A DNA stretch of 23,288 nt from Kaiparowitsia sp041742695 (lineage in GTDB: Bacteria; Cyanobacteriota; Cyanobacteriia; Elainellales; Elainellaceae): the NCBI GenBank assembly GCA_041742695.1, contig JBGTOF010000140.1, positions 1-23,288 on the forward strand, written 5' to 3'. Shown here piece by piece: positions 15,916 to 23,288 of this stretch. Made by a program: the position numbers and the translations under genes. The notes below the pieces were generated by a model. That model did not search any database, was not told where the DNA came from, and saw only the letters and a list, made by a program, of their open reading frames with translations. The first letter of the stretch is position 1; each line of letters starts with the position of its first letter.

Positions 15916-16926
15916 ATGGTTGACTCCGTTCAAACAACATCATCTTGTTCTCTGCTGATAGTGGTTCTGAACTACCGCACGCCAGAGTTAACAATTGACT
16001 GCTTGCGATCGCTCACCGACGAGGTTGCAGCCATCCCCAATATCCAGGTCGTTGTAACGGATAACGATTCGGGAGACGGCTCGGTTGAAAAAATCGAGGC
16101 GGCGATCGCCCATGAAAACTGGGGTAGTTGGGCGAAACTGATGCCGCTTGGACACAATGGTGGCTTTGCATATGGAAACAACGCAGCCATTCGCCCCCTA
16201 TTGCTCAATGCAACGTTGCCACCCTATGTGCTGCTGCTCAATCCAGATACGGTTGTGCGCCCCAAGGCCATTACTGCCCTCATCGATTTTATGGACGCAA
16301 ACCCAAAGGTAGGGATTGCGGGCAGTCGACTAGAAGATCCAGACGCGACGCCTCAATGCTCCGCGTTTCGCTTTCACACCGTGTTTAGCGAATTAGACAA
16401 TAGCTTACGAATTGGCCTCATCACGCGGCTCCTTTCTCGATGGGTCGTGGCACCACCTGTGATGGATACCCCTCATCAAACGGATTGGGTGGCGGGTGCC
16501 AGTATGATTATTCGCCGTGACGTCTTCAAGACTGTAGGCCTCATGGACGAAGAATACTTTATGTATTACGAAGAAATGGACTATTGCTTACAGGCCAATC
16601 GTGCTGGATGGAACTGCTGGTATGTTCCGACCAGCCACGTTGTGCATTTGGTTGGCCAAAGCTCGGGTGTGACGGACACCAAGCGCCCCGCCAAGCGCAG
16701 ACCTCAGTATTGGTTTGACTCTCGGCGTCGGTATTTTTTAAAGAACTATGGCTGGCTGTATACCCTCCTCTGTGATGCAGTGTGGACCCTTGGATTTATC
16801 GCATGGCGAATGCGGCGACTCATTCAGCGTAAACCTGATTCCGATCCACCCCAAATGTTGCGCGACTTCTTACGCAACAGTGTATTCATGCGGGGTGTCT
16901 TAGTTCGCCCTGCAAAATGCAGTTAG
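15916..16926 (+). CDS. GT2 family glycosyltransferase, rhamnosyltransferase (WbbL) type
   Basis: Inverting GT-A glycosyltransferase of 336 residues. Motifs in order: LLIVVLNYRTPELTIDCLRS (13-32), VVVTDNDSGDGS (45-56), GHNGGFAYGNN (79-89), LLLNPDTVV (106-114, the DxD equivalent), then DWVAGASMIIRRDVF and EYFMYYEEMDYC near residue 215. This pattern is that of WbbL-like rhamnosyltransferases, and the rml genes downstream would supply dTDP-L-rhamnose. ATG 15916 is preferred over TTG 15877 because it gives the usual short N-terminus. HIP1 sites (16005-16012) return here, marking the end of the HIP1-poor segment. Its last ten bases overlap a possible ATG of the next gene. Confidence 0.88.
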   Translation: MVDSVQTTSSCSLLIVVLNYRTPELTIDCLRSLTDEVAAIPNIQVVVTDNDSGDGSVEKIEAAIAHENWGSWAKLMPLGHNGGFAYGNNAAIRPLLLNATLPPYVLLLNPDTVVRPKAITALIDFMDANPKVGIAGSRLEDPDATPQCSAFRFHTVFSELDNSLRIGLITRLLSRWVVAPPVMDTPHQTDWVAGASMIIRRDVFKTVGLMDEEYFMYYEEMDYCLQANRAGWNCWYVPTSHVVHLVGQSSGVTDTKRPAKRRPQYWFDSRRRYFLKNYGWLYTLLCDAVWTLGFIAWRMRRLIQRKPDSDPPQMLRDFLRNSVFMRGVLVRPAKCS

Positions 16927-16967
16927 CTGGTCTGCACAACTTAGAGGTATCTGCTCAACACGCTTAT

Positions 16968-16973
16968 AAGGAG
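16968..16973 (+). promoter_or_regulatory. Ribosome-binding site deciding the acetyltransferase-like start
   Basis: AAGGAG lies six bases before ATG 16980 and supports it against the upstream ATG 16917. Confidence 0.75.
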
Positions 16974-16979
16974 AGATCG

Positions 16980-17537
16980 ATGGTCGCATCAGAACAAGCC
17001 ACCCCATTCACATCACACGTATCAGCAGACCCGCTCACTCTATGGCAACAAATCCAAGAAGACTGGGTTGCCCATGGGCAGGATTGGACGAAGCCTGGAT
17101 TTCGTGCTGTTGCGGTTCAGCGCTTTGGCGTATGGCGAATGAATATTCACCCTAAAGTACTGCGGGCGCCCTTTAGCCTGCTGTATCGTTCGCTATATCG
17201 CAAGGTTCGAAATACGTACGGCATTGATCTGCCCTACACCGTTAAGCTGGGTCGCCGCGTGGTGATTGAGCATCAGGGTGCCATCATTGTGCATGGGCAT
17301 TGCACCCTAGGCGATGACTGCATCATTCGACAGGGGGTGACCCTGGGCAATCGTCACCTCGACCGTCCGCTTGAAGCTCCCCAACTCGGCGATCGGGTTA
17401 ATGTCGGCGCGGGCGCCAAAATCTTGGGGGGCGTTACGCTAGGAGACGATGTGAACATTGGCGCGAATGCGGTCGTACTTGCTGATATCTCCGCTAGTAA
17501 AACTGCAGTAGGCATCCCTGCCAAGATTATTAATTAG
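16980..17537 (+). CDS. Serine-acetyltransferase-like hexapeptide-repeat transferase
   Basis: Protein of 185 residues with a helical N-terminal part (about 15-80) and a left-handed beta-helix (about 88-183) built of hexapeptide repeats (VVIEHQGAIIVHG, CTLGDDCIIRQGVTLGN, VNVGAGAKILGGVTLGDDVNIGANAVVL). His98 in IEHQ is placed like the catalytic His of CysE. It resembles the CysE/WcaB branch found in exopolysaccharide clusters, so it may acetylate the polysaccharide rather than make O-acetylserine; both remain possible. The start ATG 16980 is chosen for its near-perfect AAGGAG (16968-16973) six bases upstream. ATG 16917, overlapping the previous gene, is the alternative and would add 21 residues. 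Confidence 0.82.
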   Translation: MVASEQATPFTSHVSADPLTLWQQIQEDWVAHGQDWTKPGFRAVAVQRFGVWRMNIHPKVLRAPFSLLYRSLYRKVRNTYGIDLPYTVKLGRRVVIEHQGAIIVHGHCTLGDDCIIRQGVTLGNRHLDRPLEAPQLGDRVNVGAGAKILGGVTLGDDVNIGANAVVLADISASKTAVGIPAKIIN

Positions 17538-17550
17538 AGATAATTAGAGA
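17531..17550. repeat. Exact 10-base tandem duplication at a stop codon
   Basis: TAATTAGAGA occurs twice in tandem (17531-17540 and 17541-17550). The first copy contains the TAG stop of the acetyltransferase-like gene. A run of ATGG units follows at about 17557-17568. It looks like replication slippage and needs no function. Confidence 0.8.
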
Positions 17551-17741
17551 TTGCTAATGGATGGATGGAGCGATCGCCTCAACGAGTCGGCTCTAACACC
17601 ATAGGTTACAGATTGCAACAATTCGGGCACTCTAAAAGCATAGTTGAAATCAGTACAGTGCCTGCGTCTCTGGCTCTGCGCATGGGTGTCATGCCTCGTC
17701 ATAGCACTGAGATCAATAGAATCTCGCTCAGAGGGACTGAA

Positions 17742-18287
17742 ATGAACGTAATTTCTACAGAAATTCCTGACGTATTAATTATCGAACCTCGCATCTTTGG
17801 TGATGATCGTGGTTTCTTTTTTGAGAGCTATAACCAGCATGCGTTTGCTGATAAAGCGGGGATTCAGGACTCCTTTGTTCAGGATAACCATTCTCGGTCT
17901 TGTCGGAATGTGCTGCGAGGGCTGCATTACCAAATTCAACAAGCACAGGGAAAACTGGTGCGAGCCATCGTGGGTGAGGTGTATGACGTTGCTGTGGATA
18001 TTCGCCAGTCATCGCCGACCTTTGGTCAGTGGGTAGGATGCTACCTCAGTCACGACAACAAGCGGCAACTGTGGGTTCCTCCCGGATTTGCCCACGGATT
18101 TCTGGTTATTTCGGAGGTGGCAGAGGTGCTCTATAAAACGACAGACTACTACGCCCCTCAACATGAACGGTGCATCGTGTGGAATGATTCGGATCTGGCG
18201 ATCGCCTGGCCCACCCAAGAACCGCCGGTCTTATCGGCAAAAGATCAAATCGGCAAGACATTGGGCACGGCGGAGGTCTTCTCATGA
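17742..18287 (+). CDS. rmlC: dTDP-4-dehydrorhamnose 3,5-epimerase
   Basis: Third enzyme of dTDP-L-rhamnose synthesis, a cupin-fold epimerase of 181 residues, the usual length. Visible active-site residues are His62 (RGLHYQ), Lys71, Tyr131, Asp168 and His118 in PPGFAHGF. The substrate loop GDDRGFFFESYN (20-31) is also intact. The start ATG 17742 has GAGGG (17731-17735) six bases upstream and yields the canonical N-terminus. An in-frame ATG at 17565 would add 59 residues that match nothing and is rejected. The gene ends in ATGA, shared with the rmlD start, so the two are translationally coupled. Confidence 0.93.
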   Translation: MNVISTEIPDVLIIEPRIFGDDRGFFFESYNQHAFADKAGIQDSFVQDNHSRSCRNVLRGLHYQIQQAQGKLVRAIVGEVYDVAVDIRQSSPTFGQWVGCYLSHDNKRQLWVPPGFAHGFLVISEVAEVLYKTTDYYAPQHERCIVWNDSDLAIAWPTQEPPVLSAKDQIGKTLGTAEVFS

Positions 18288-19261
18288 GTAAGATCTTGAT
18301 TACAGGTGCCCAAGGGCAAGTCGGTCAGGAATTACAGCGATCGCTCTCAGCCATGGGAGATATCGTTGTGGTGGGCCGAGACAGCATGGACTTACTCCGT
18401 CCAGATAGCATTCGCCATAGCATCCGCCAGCACAAGCCCGACTTAATCGTGAATGCAGCGGCCTATACTGCGGTAGATAAAGCCGAAACTGAAGTAAAGA
18501 TTGCCAATGCTGTGAATGGCACCGCCCCAACCATTATGGCCGAAGAAGCCTGCGACTTAGGCGCAAGCTTAATCCACATCTCTACCGATTACGTATTTGA
18601 CGGGCGCAGCAATACGCCCTACCTAGAGGACCATTCTCCGACCCCGGTCGGCAGCTATGCAAAATCTAAATGGTTAGGTGAGATTGGCGTGCAACAAGCC
18701 TTTAGCCAGGCGGCGCTGACCAGTGCATCTCGTTACATCATTCTCCGAACTGCATGGGTGTATGGCTGCTATGGCACGACCAACTTTGTAAAGACTATGC
18801 TGCGATTGGGGGCAGAGCGCGAAGAGTTGCGGGTGGTAGCTGATCAGGTGGGCACACCCACATGGGCCAAGGATTTAGCCAATGTAGTCGGTGGGTTTGC
18901 AGTCCGCAGTCTGAATGCAGCCTGCCCCCTCTCTCTTGAGCTCGAAGGCGTACAGCAGCATCCACCTCAGGGTATCTACCATTACACCAATAGTGGTGTT
19001 GCGAGTTGGTATGACTTTGCGATCGCCATCTTTGAAGAGGCCCACGAGCTAGATATGCCGCTCAAAGTGCAGCGAGTCATTCCTATTACTACGGCAGAAT
19101 ACCCCACACCGGCTAAGCGGCCTGCTTATTCTGTGCTCTCGGGTAAGAAAACCGCTTGTGTTCTGGGAGAATATGCTCCCCACTGGCGACAAAGTCTCAG
19201 ACAAATGCTGGCAGAACTCTACTCCTATACCTATGAAAGCAATTATTCTATCGGGCGGTAA
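18284..19261 (+). CDS. rmlD: dTDP-4-dehydrorhamnose reductase
   Basis: Last enzyme of dTDP-L-rhamnose synthesis, a short-chain dehydrogenase-type reductase of 325 residues. It has the Rossmann motif GAQGQVG (8-14), NAAAYTAVDKAE (57-68), STDYVFDG (100-107) and the catalytic Tyr125-x3-Lys129 in SYAKSK. A GGAGG (18272-18276) inside rmlC lies seven bases before ATG 18284, which overlaps the rmlC stop by four bases. Its own 3' end overlaps rmlA by 29 bases. The C-terminal substrate part (YHYTNSGVASWYDFA, then PAKRPAYSVLS) is intact, although the protein is slightly longer than typical owing to an insertion near residues 205-230. Confidence 0.93.
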   Translation: MSKILITGAQGQVGQELQRSLSAMGDIVVVGRDSMDLLRPDSIRHSIRQHKPDLIVNAAAYTAVDKAETEVKIANAVNGTAPTIMAEEACDLGASLIHISTDYVFDGRSNTPYLEDHSPTPVGSYAKSKWLGEIGVQQAFSQAALTSASRYIILRTAWVYGCYGTTNFVKTMLRLGAEREELRVVADQVGTPTWAKDLANVVGGFAVRSLNAACPLSLELEGVQQHPPQGIYHYTNSGVASWYDFAIAIFEEAHELDMPLKVQRVIPITTAEYPTPAKRPAYSVLSGKKTACVLGEYAPHWRQSLRQMLAELYSYTYESNYSIGR

Positions 19262-20306
19262 AGGGACGCGCTTGCGTCCGCTTACCTATACTGGGGCGAA
19301 GCAACTGGTGCCTGTCGCCAACAAACCCATCCTTTGGTATGGGCTAGAAGCGATCGTTGCCGCTGGAATTTCAGAAATTGGCATCATTATCAGCCCCGAA
19401 ACCGGTGCAGAGGTGAAAGCTAAAACGGGTGATGGCAGACAGTTTGGGGCCCAAATCACCTACATACAGCAAGATCAACCCGCAGGATTGGCTCATGCAG
19501 TGAAGATTGCCCAGCCCTTCTTGCAGGATGCACCATTTGTCATGTATCTAGGGGACAACCTAGTGCAGGGATCGCTGAGTCCGTTGGTGGATCAGTTCAA
19601 GTCCAACACGCTAGATGCTCTGACGCTGCTGTGTGAAGTGGAGAACCCTACTGCATTTGGGGTTGCTGAGGTAGACGAGACTGGGCGAATTTTGCGGCTG
19701 GTTGAAAAGCCTAAGGTGCCGCCTTCGAACCTAGCATTGGTGGGGGTGTACTTGTTCTCTGGTGCGATTCATGAGGCGATCGCCCAGATTCAACCGTCGC
19801 CCCGCGGTGAGTTAGAAATTACCGATGCCATTCAAAAGCTAATCGATCTAGAGCGCAAGGTTGAAGCCTACAGGCTTCAAGGCTGGTGGTTAGATACCGG
19901 AAAGAAAGATGATTTGCTAGAGGCCAACCGCATTATTCTCGATACGTGCTTGCAGAGTCGGAATGATGGTGATGTTGATGCGTCTAGCCAAATCATTGGA
20001 CGCGTCGAAATTGGTAAGGGTTCCAAAATCATCAACAGCACGATTCGCGGGCCCGTTACCATTGGCGACGACTGCCGTATTGAAAACTGCTTCATTGGTC
20101 CATATAGCAGCATTGCCAATAATGTAACGTTGGTCGAAGCTGATTTGGAACACAGTGTCATTCTTCAAGGTGCACAAGTTTTAAATATTCATCAGCGCAT
20201 TGTAGATAGTGTGATTGGCCAGCGGGCATTCTTAAAAGAGGCTCCAAAGCGTCCTAAAGCACTTCGCTTCATGATTGGTGATGATTGCCAAATTGAGCTC
20301 TCATGA
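19233..20306 (+). CDS. rmlA: Glucose-1-phosphate thymidylyltransferase, long form
   Basis: First enzyme of dTDP-L-rhamnose synthesis, 357 residues. The N-terminal nucleotidyltransferase domain has GGKGTRLRPLT (8-18), the sugar-phosphate loop with QDQPAGLAHAV (80-90), LGDNL with Asp108 and VEKPKVPPSN. Residues from about 255 onward form a left-handed beta-helix (IIGRVEIGKGSKI, VTIGDDCRIENC), which marks the long-form RmlA common in cyanobacteria, archaea and actinobacteria rather than the short enterobacterial form. ATG 19233 gives the canonical MKAIILSGG start and overlaps rmlD by 29 bases; an upstream ATG at 19158 lies inside rmlD and is rejected. No ribosome-binding site is obvious, suggesting coupling with rmlD. 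Confidence 0.93.
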   Translation: MKAIILSGGKGTRLRPLTYTGAKQLVPVANKPILWYGLEAIVAAGISEIGIIISPETGAEVKAKTGDGRQFGAQITYIQQDQPAGLAHAVKIAQPFLQDAPFVMYLGDNLVQGSLSPLVDQFKSNTLDALTLLCEVENPTAFGVAEVDETGRILRLVEKPKVPPSNLALVGVYLFSGAIHEAIAQIQPSPRGELEITDAIQKLIDLERKVEAYRLQGWWLDTGKKDDLLEANRIILDTCLQSRNDGDVDASSQIIGRVEIGKGSKIINSTIRGPVTIGDDCRIENCFIGPYSSIANNVTLVEADLEHSVILQGAQVLNIHQRIVDSVIGQRAFLKEAPKRPKALRFMIGDDCQIELS

Positions 20307-20315
20307 CTCAGTCAT
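20303..20315. repeat. Short palindrome at the rmlA stop / remnant junction
   Basis: ATGACT-C-AGTCAT is a 6+1+6 inverted repeat that covers the rmlA TGA (20304-20306), exactly where homology to the glycosyltransferase remnant begins. It may be chance or a trace of the rearrangement. Confidence 0.4.
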
Positions 20316-20636
20316 CCCATTCGTGAATTTGGTAGTGCTGGGGTGATGAAGGCGATGGCTTGCGGGCTTCCGTGTAGTGTTGTTGATAACGGTGGAATTA
20401 GGGAATATGTGACCGAAGAAACTGGGTTTACGATTGCGCCGATGTCGAGGGAACATGTTGTTGCTGAGTTGGCGGAGAAGATCAAGACTTTGGTGCTTGA
20501 CAGCGGACTCCGTCAGCAAATGTCAGCCTGTGCAGTAGAGCAGGCGCGGCAATATGAGTGGGGGCACAAAGCTGAAATGCTTCTGCACGTTTATCGACAG
20601 GTGCTATCTGAAACTAAGAAACCAGCTTCGGTCTGA
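20307..20636 (+). pseudogene. C-terminal remnant of a GT4 glycosyltransferase
   Basis: The 109 codons after the rmlA stop encode the end of a GT4 enzyme: SHPIREFGSAGVMKAMACGL corresponds to the (S/P)x-REFG-VV-EAMACGLP segment around the E-x7-E motif, in which the second Glu is replaced by Lys. It continues with VVDNGGIREYVTEETGF and a normal C-terminal helix region (VVAELAEKIKTLV, YEWGHKAEMLLHVYRQ). About 250 or more N-terminal residues are missing, there is no credible start site, and the frame runs straight from the rmlA TGA. ATG 20346 could give a 96-residue fragment, but it would lack the acceptor domain and most of the donor site. I infer a deletion that removed the rest of a gene once lying between rmlA and rmlB. 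Confidence 0.78.
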
Positions 20637-20732
20637 TGTCAAGCCACGACGGCGGAGTGCTTTTGATATAAAAGTCCTTCTAGTCATAATCCAGTCATTG
20701 CTACAAATCAGCTATTTTTTTGCGAGTCATCT

Positions 20733-21839
20733 ATGAATGCAAATCTTGACCAACGTTCACCGAGATCGCCCCGCCACATTTTAATCACGGGTGGCGCGGG
20801 GTTTATTGGCTCTAACTTTGTATATCACTGGTGTGAGCAATACCCGGGCGATCGTGTGGTGGTGCTAGATGCGCTAACCTATGCCGGAAACCGCGCCACG
20901 GTGGCACCCTTAGAAGCGACAGCGAACCTGCGGTTTGTGCAGGGGGATATCTGCGATCGCCCTCTCATTGATGCGCTGTTAAAAGAAGAGGCCATCGACA
21001 CGGTTGCCCACTTGGCCGCCGAGTCTCATGTCGATCGCTCTATTCTCGGCCCTGGCGCATTTGTGCAAACCAATATGGTGGGTACATTCACCTTGTTGGA
21101 GTCTTTCCGTCAGCACTGGATGACGCAAGGTAAGCCAGAGCATGTCCGCTTTTTGCATGTTTCTACAGATGAAGTGTATGGCAGTTTGGGAGCCGATGAC
21201 CCAGGCTTTAGTGAAACAACGCCCTATGCGCCCAACAGCCCCTATTCTGCCTCGAAGGCGGGAAGTGACCATCTGGCGCGAGCCTACTTCCACACCTATG
21301 GAATGCCGACGCTGATTACCAACTGCTCCAATAATTACGGGCCGTATCACTTTCCCGAAAAGTTGATTCCGTTAATGTGCATCAACATCTTGTTAGGCAA
21401 GCCCTTGCCGGTGTATGGCGATGGGCAAAACGTGCGGGATTGGCTGTATGTCCGCGATCACTGCAGCGCACTGGATTTGGTAATTCACAAGGCTACGCCT
21501 GGCGAAACCTACAACGTGGGCGGTAACAACGAAGCTAAAAACCTCGATCTGGTGCATTTATTGTGCAATCTGATGGATGAGTTGGCGCCCGAACTGCCTG
21601 TGCGTCCGGCAAGCCAGTTGATTACGTTTGTGCCAGATCGGCCTGGGCACGATCGCCGCTATGCCATTGATGCAACTAAGATTCGCGCTGACCTAGGGTG
21701 GACCCCGGCTGAAACGATTGAATCTGGTTTGCGGAAAACTGTGCAGTGGTATTTGGATAACCGCCAATGGTGGCAGCCGTTGTTATCGCCGCAGTACCAA
21801 GACTATTACGAGTCGGTGTATGCGGTCGCATCCAACTAA
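20733..21839 (+). CDS. rmlB: dTDP-glucose 4,6-dehydratase
   Basis: Second enzyme of dTDP-L-rhamnose synthesis, an extended short-chain dehydrogenase of 368 residues, normal length. It shows the NAD-binding GGAGFIG (20-26), LAAESHVDRSI (94-104), the catalytic triad region STDEVYG with Thr145, Asp146 and Glu147, and Tyr171-x3-Lys175 in PYSASKAG. NCSNNYGPYHFPEKLIPL and DGQNVRDWLYVRDH follow as expected. It is separated from rmlC-D-A by the glycosyltransferase remnant and 96 further bases, but is on the same strand and part of the same pathway. It carries several HIP1 sites, like the chromosome at large. Confidence 0.95.
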   Translation: MNANLDQRSPRSPRHILITGGAGFIGSNFVYHWCEQYPGDRVVVLDALTYAGNRATVAPLEATANLRFVQGDICDRPLIDALLKEEAIDTVAHLAAESHVDRSILGPGAFVQTNMVGTFTLLESFRQHWMTQGKPEHVRFLHVSTDEVYGSLGADDPGFSETTPYAPNSPYSASKAGSDHLARAYFHTYGMPTLITNCSNNYGPYHFPEKLIPLMCINILLGKPLPVYGDGQNVRDWLYVRDHCSALDLVIHKATPGETYNVGGNNEAKNLDLVHLLCNLMDELAPELPVRPASQLITFVPDRPGHDRRYAIDATKIRADLGWTPAETIESGLRKTVQWYLDNRQWWQPLLSPQYQDYYESVYAVASN

Positions 21840-21877
21840 TTTCACTGTGGCACGTTGGGGAGAGAGGAGAGATACGC

Positions 21878-22867
21878 GTGAATCAACTGGGATTAGTGGC
21901 GATTGGGCGTAATGAGGGCGATCGCCTGCGACGCTGTTTAGAATCTGTCCTAGGGCAGGTGACGCAGGTGGTGTATGTCGATTCGGGCTCAACCGATGGC
22001 AGTCAGGAATTAGCGCGATCGCTCGGCGTTGATGTGGTAGATCTAGATCTTTCGGTTCCCTTTACGGCGGCTCGCGCTCGTAATGCTGGGATGGAGAGGC
22101 TGCTGCAGCTGTATCCCGATCTCGAATTTGTGCAATTTGTAGATGGCGATTGTGAGGTTGTAGAGGGCTGGCTGGTGCTAGCGCTGCAGACTCTGCAGAC
22201 TCATCCTGACTATGCAGTGGTGTGTGGTCGCCGCCGAGAGCGATTTCCTCACCGCACACTTTACAATCAATTGTGCGACATCGAGTGGAGTACGCCGGTG
22301 GGTGAAGCGCGTGCCTGCGGTGGGGATGCGTTGATTCGTGTCATGGCGTTTCGCGATGTGAACGGATTTAACCCCGCGCTGATTGCGGGAGAAGAACCTG
22401 AGATGTGTGTACGGCTGCGCCGTGCCGCTTGGAAGATCTACCGCCTTGATGCAGAAATGACGCTGCATGATGCCCAAATGACTCGGTTTAGCCAATGGTG
22501 GCAGCGATCGCTCCGAGCAGGGCACGCCTACGCTGAGGGTGCGTTTCTCCATGGCAAAACCCCGGAACGGCATTGGGTTAAGGAGAGCCGCAGCATTTGG
22601 CTATGGGGACTGGCGATTCCAATGGGGGCGATCGCCCTTGCCCCCGTCACCCACGGATTAAGCTTGCTGCTGCTGCTGGGCTACGCACTCCTGGGCTATC
22701 GCATCTATCGCTACATGCATCGGCAGGGCTACAAATTCAAAGACGCATCGCTATATGCCCTGTTTTGCCTGATTGGCAAATTCCCCAACGCCTTGGGGCA
22801 GCTCACGTTTTATTGGAATAGGTGGCTTGGGCTGCGCAGTCAACTGATTGAGTATAAGCAAGGATAG
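21878..22867 (+). CDS. Membrane-associated GT2 family glycosyltransferase
   Basis: GT-A inverting glycosyltransferase of 329 residues with GTG start. Motifs: AIGRNEGDRLRRCLESVLGQ (8-27), VVYVDSGSTDGS (31-42), ARARNAG (65-71) and FVDGDCEV with the DxD Asp89-Gly-Asp91. The C-terminal part from about 230 has hydrophobic stretches (IWLWGLAIPMGAIAL, GLSLLLLLGYALLGY) that should bind or cross the membrane. GTG 21878 is preceded by AGGAGA (21865-21870) at seven bases; an earlier ATG at 21767 would lie inside rmlB. It is 38 bases after rmlB and probably the last gene of the operon. Donor and acceptor are unknown; membrane GT2 enzymes of this form are common in cyanobacterial polysaccharide loci. Confidence 0.87.
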   Translation: MNQLGLVAIGRNEGDRLRRCLESVLGQVTQVVYVDSGSTDGSQELARSLGVDVVDLDLSVPFTAARARNAGMERLLQLYPDLEFVQFVDGDCEVVEGWLVLALQTLQTHPDYAVVCGRRRERFPHRTLYNQLCDIEWSTPVGEARACGGDALIRVMAFRDVNGFNPALIAGEEPEMCVRLRRAAWKIYRLDAEMTLHDAQMTRFSQWWQRSLRAGHAYAEGAFLHGKTPERHWVKESRSIWLWGLAIPMGAIALAPVTHGLSLLLLLGYALLGYRIYRYMHRQGYKFKDASLYALFCLIGKFPNALGQLTFYWNRWLGLRSQLIEYKQG

Positions 22868-23013
22868 TGACATCGCTATAGGGATAGACATTAAGCGTTG
22901 TGGCAATGGTGATACAGGGTAGTCTACCGAGCCAGGCTTTGAGGGTTTTGAGCTTTGATTGGATCGAACTACCGTTGAACTGACGTTGATGCGGATTCCT
23001 CGGCACGATGCAA

Positions 23014-23288
23014 CTAGCGATCTCGATAGAGCGGTCGTTTTGCGTCGTCAGATATCGCAACGTCAGCGATGGATGACGATACGCCAGGTGCGGTAGGTTC
23101 TGCCTCTACAGGTAGGATGCGACATTGCTCAGCAGCAAAGGCGAGACGCACGACCTGCCCCAATTGATGTTGATCGGCGCGGTCAGTGGGCACGTCCACT
23201 TTGAGATAAAAGTCGCCAATTAGCAGGGAGAGACGGACGACAGATCCCAGGAATAGACGGCTCGCGATTAGACCGCTGATCACGTTAA
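23014..23288 (-). CDS. ABC transporter ATP-binding protein, C-terminal TOBE part
   Basis: Open frame entering from the right edge on the reverse strand and ending in TAG (23014-23016). The visible residues, NVISGLIASRLFLGSVVRLS and then LKVDVPTDRADQHQLGQVVR and AFAAEQCRILPV, match the TOBE_2 domain that closes the ATPase subunits of iron(III), spermidine/putrescine or sulfate-type importers. The TOBE domain regulates or stabilises the nucleotide-binding dimer. It ends with a Ser/Ala-rich tail of about 30 residues. The substrate cannot be told from this part. It converges on the polysaccharide operon; no clear terminator is seen in the 146 bases between them. Confidence 0.72.
   Translation of the reverse strand, partial: NVISGLIASRLFLGSVVRLSLLIGDFYLKVDVPTDRADQHQLGQVVRLAFAAEQCRILPVEAEPTAPGVSSSIADVAISDDAKRPLYRDR

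Noticed and set aside
17565..17741. N-terminal extension of rmlC from ATG 17565
   Set aside because: The 59 extra residues match no part of RmlC, while ATG 17742 has a good ribosome-binding site and gives the normal length.
19158..19232. Upstream start of rmlA inside rmlD
   Set aside because: The 25 extra residues are a shadow of rmlD; the conserved MKAIILSGGKGTRLRPLT begins at 19233.
20307..20636. Functional small glycosyltransferase gene starting at ATG 20346
   Set aside because: It lacks the acceptor domain and most of the donor site, the second Glu of E-x7-E is Lys, and no ribosome-binding site is evident.
22803..23060. Reverse-strand frame of 85 codons at the right end
   Set aside because: It overlaps both the GT2 3' end and the TOBE-domain frame, which has clear family similarity; this frame has none.
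1..23288. CRISPR arrays, tRNA or rRNA genes, and insertion sequences
   Set aside because: No regularly spaced repeats of 25-40 bases, no tRNA-like cloverleaf with CCA-type end noticed, and no transposase or terminal inverted repeats found.

Overview
The window comes from a cyanobacterium. The palindrome GCGATCGC (HIP1) recurs throughout, for example at 114-121, 241-248, 16005-16012 and many other places. The first gene carries the signature of cyanobacterial MenA (phylloquinone synthesis), and the alanine dehydrogenase keeps the active-site numbering of the Phormidium enzyme. I cannot assign a genus; a filamentous or Leptolyngbya-like lineage is only a guess.

Layout. (1) 1-4294, forward strand: the 3' end of menA, alanine dehydrogenase (ald) with a perfect palindromic terminator, then a two-gene unit made of a lipid/diacylglycerol-kinase-family protein with a degenerate methylglyoxal-synthase-like N-terminus and an OmpR/PhoB-type response regulator. 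(2) 4383-8001, reverse strand: wza-like outer-membrane export protein followed by wzc-like tyrosine autokinase/chain-length regulator. (3) 8606-15845, forward strand: the variable polysaccharide genes, comprising a GT4 glycosyltransferase, Wzx-type flippase, Wzy/O-antigen-ligase-like membrane protein, a second GT4 enzyme and a GT-A-like protein with a DSD motif. From about 9.7 to 16 kb the DNA looks AT-richer and is nearly devoid of HIP1 sites. (4) 15916-22867, forward strand: GT2 (rhamnosyltransferase type), a serine-acetyltransferase-like hexapeptide enzyme, rmlC, rmlD, rmlA, a truncated GT4 remnant, rmlB and a membrane-anchored GT2. (5) 23014-23288, reverse strand: C-terminal TOBE part of an ABC transporter ATPase.

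Together regions 2-4 form a Wzx/Wzy-type capsule or exopolysaccharide locus. RmlA-B-D-C make dTDP-L-rhamnose, several transferases assemble the repeat unit, Wzx flips it, the Wzy-like protein polymerises it, and Wzc/Wza control length and export. The acetyltransferase-like protein may decorate it. No initiating phosphoglycosyltransferase is present in the window.

The most notable observations are: a kinase fused to a methylglyoxal-synthase-like domain whose catalytic residues are gone; a tandem heptanucleotide repeat upstream of ald; a cluster of inverted repeats with competing pairings at 13.19-13.32 kb; a glycosyltransferase remnant whose homology begins immediately after the rmlA stop codon; and a Wzc without the usual C-terminal tyrosine cluster. 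I see no transposase, CRISPR array, tRNA or rRNA.
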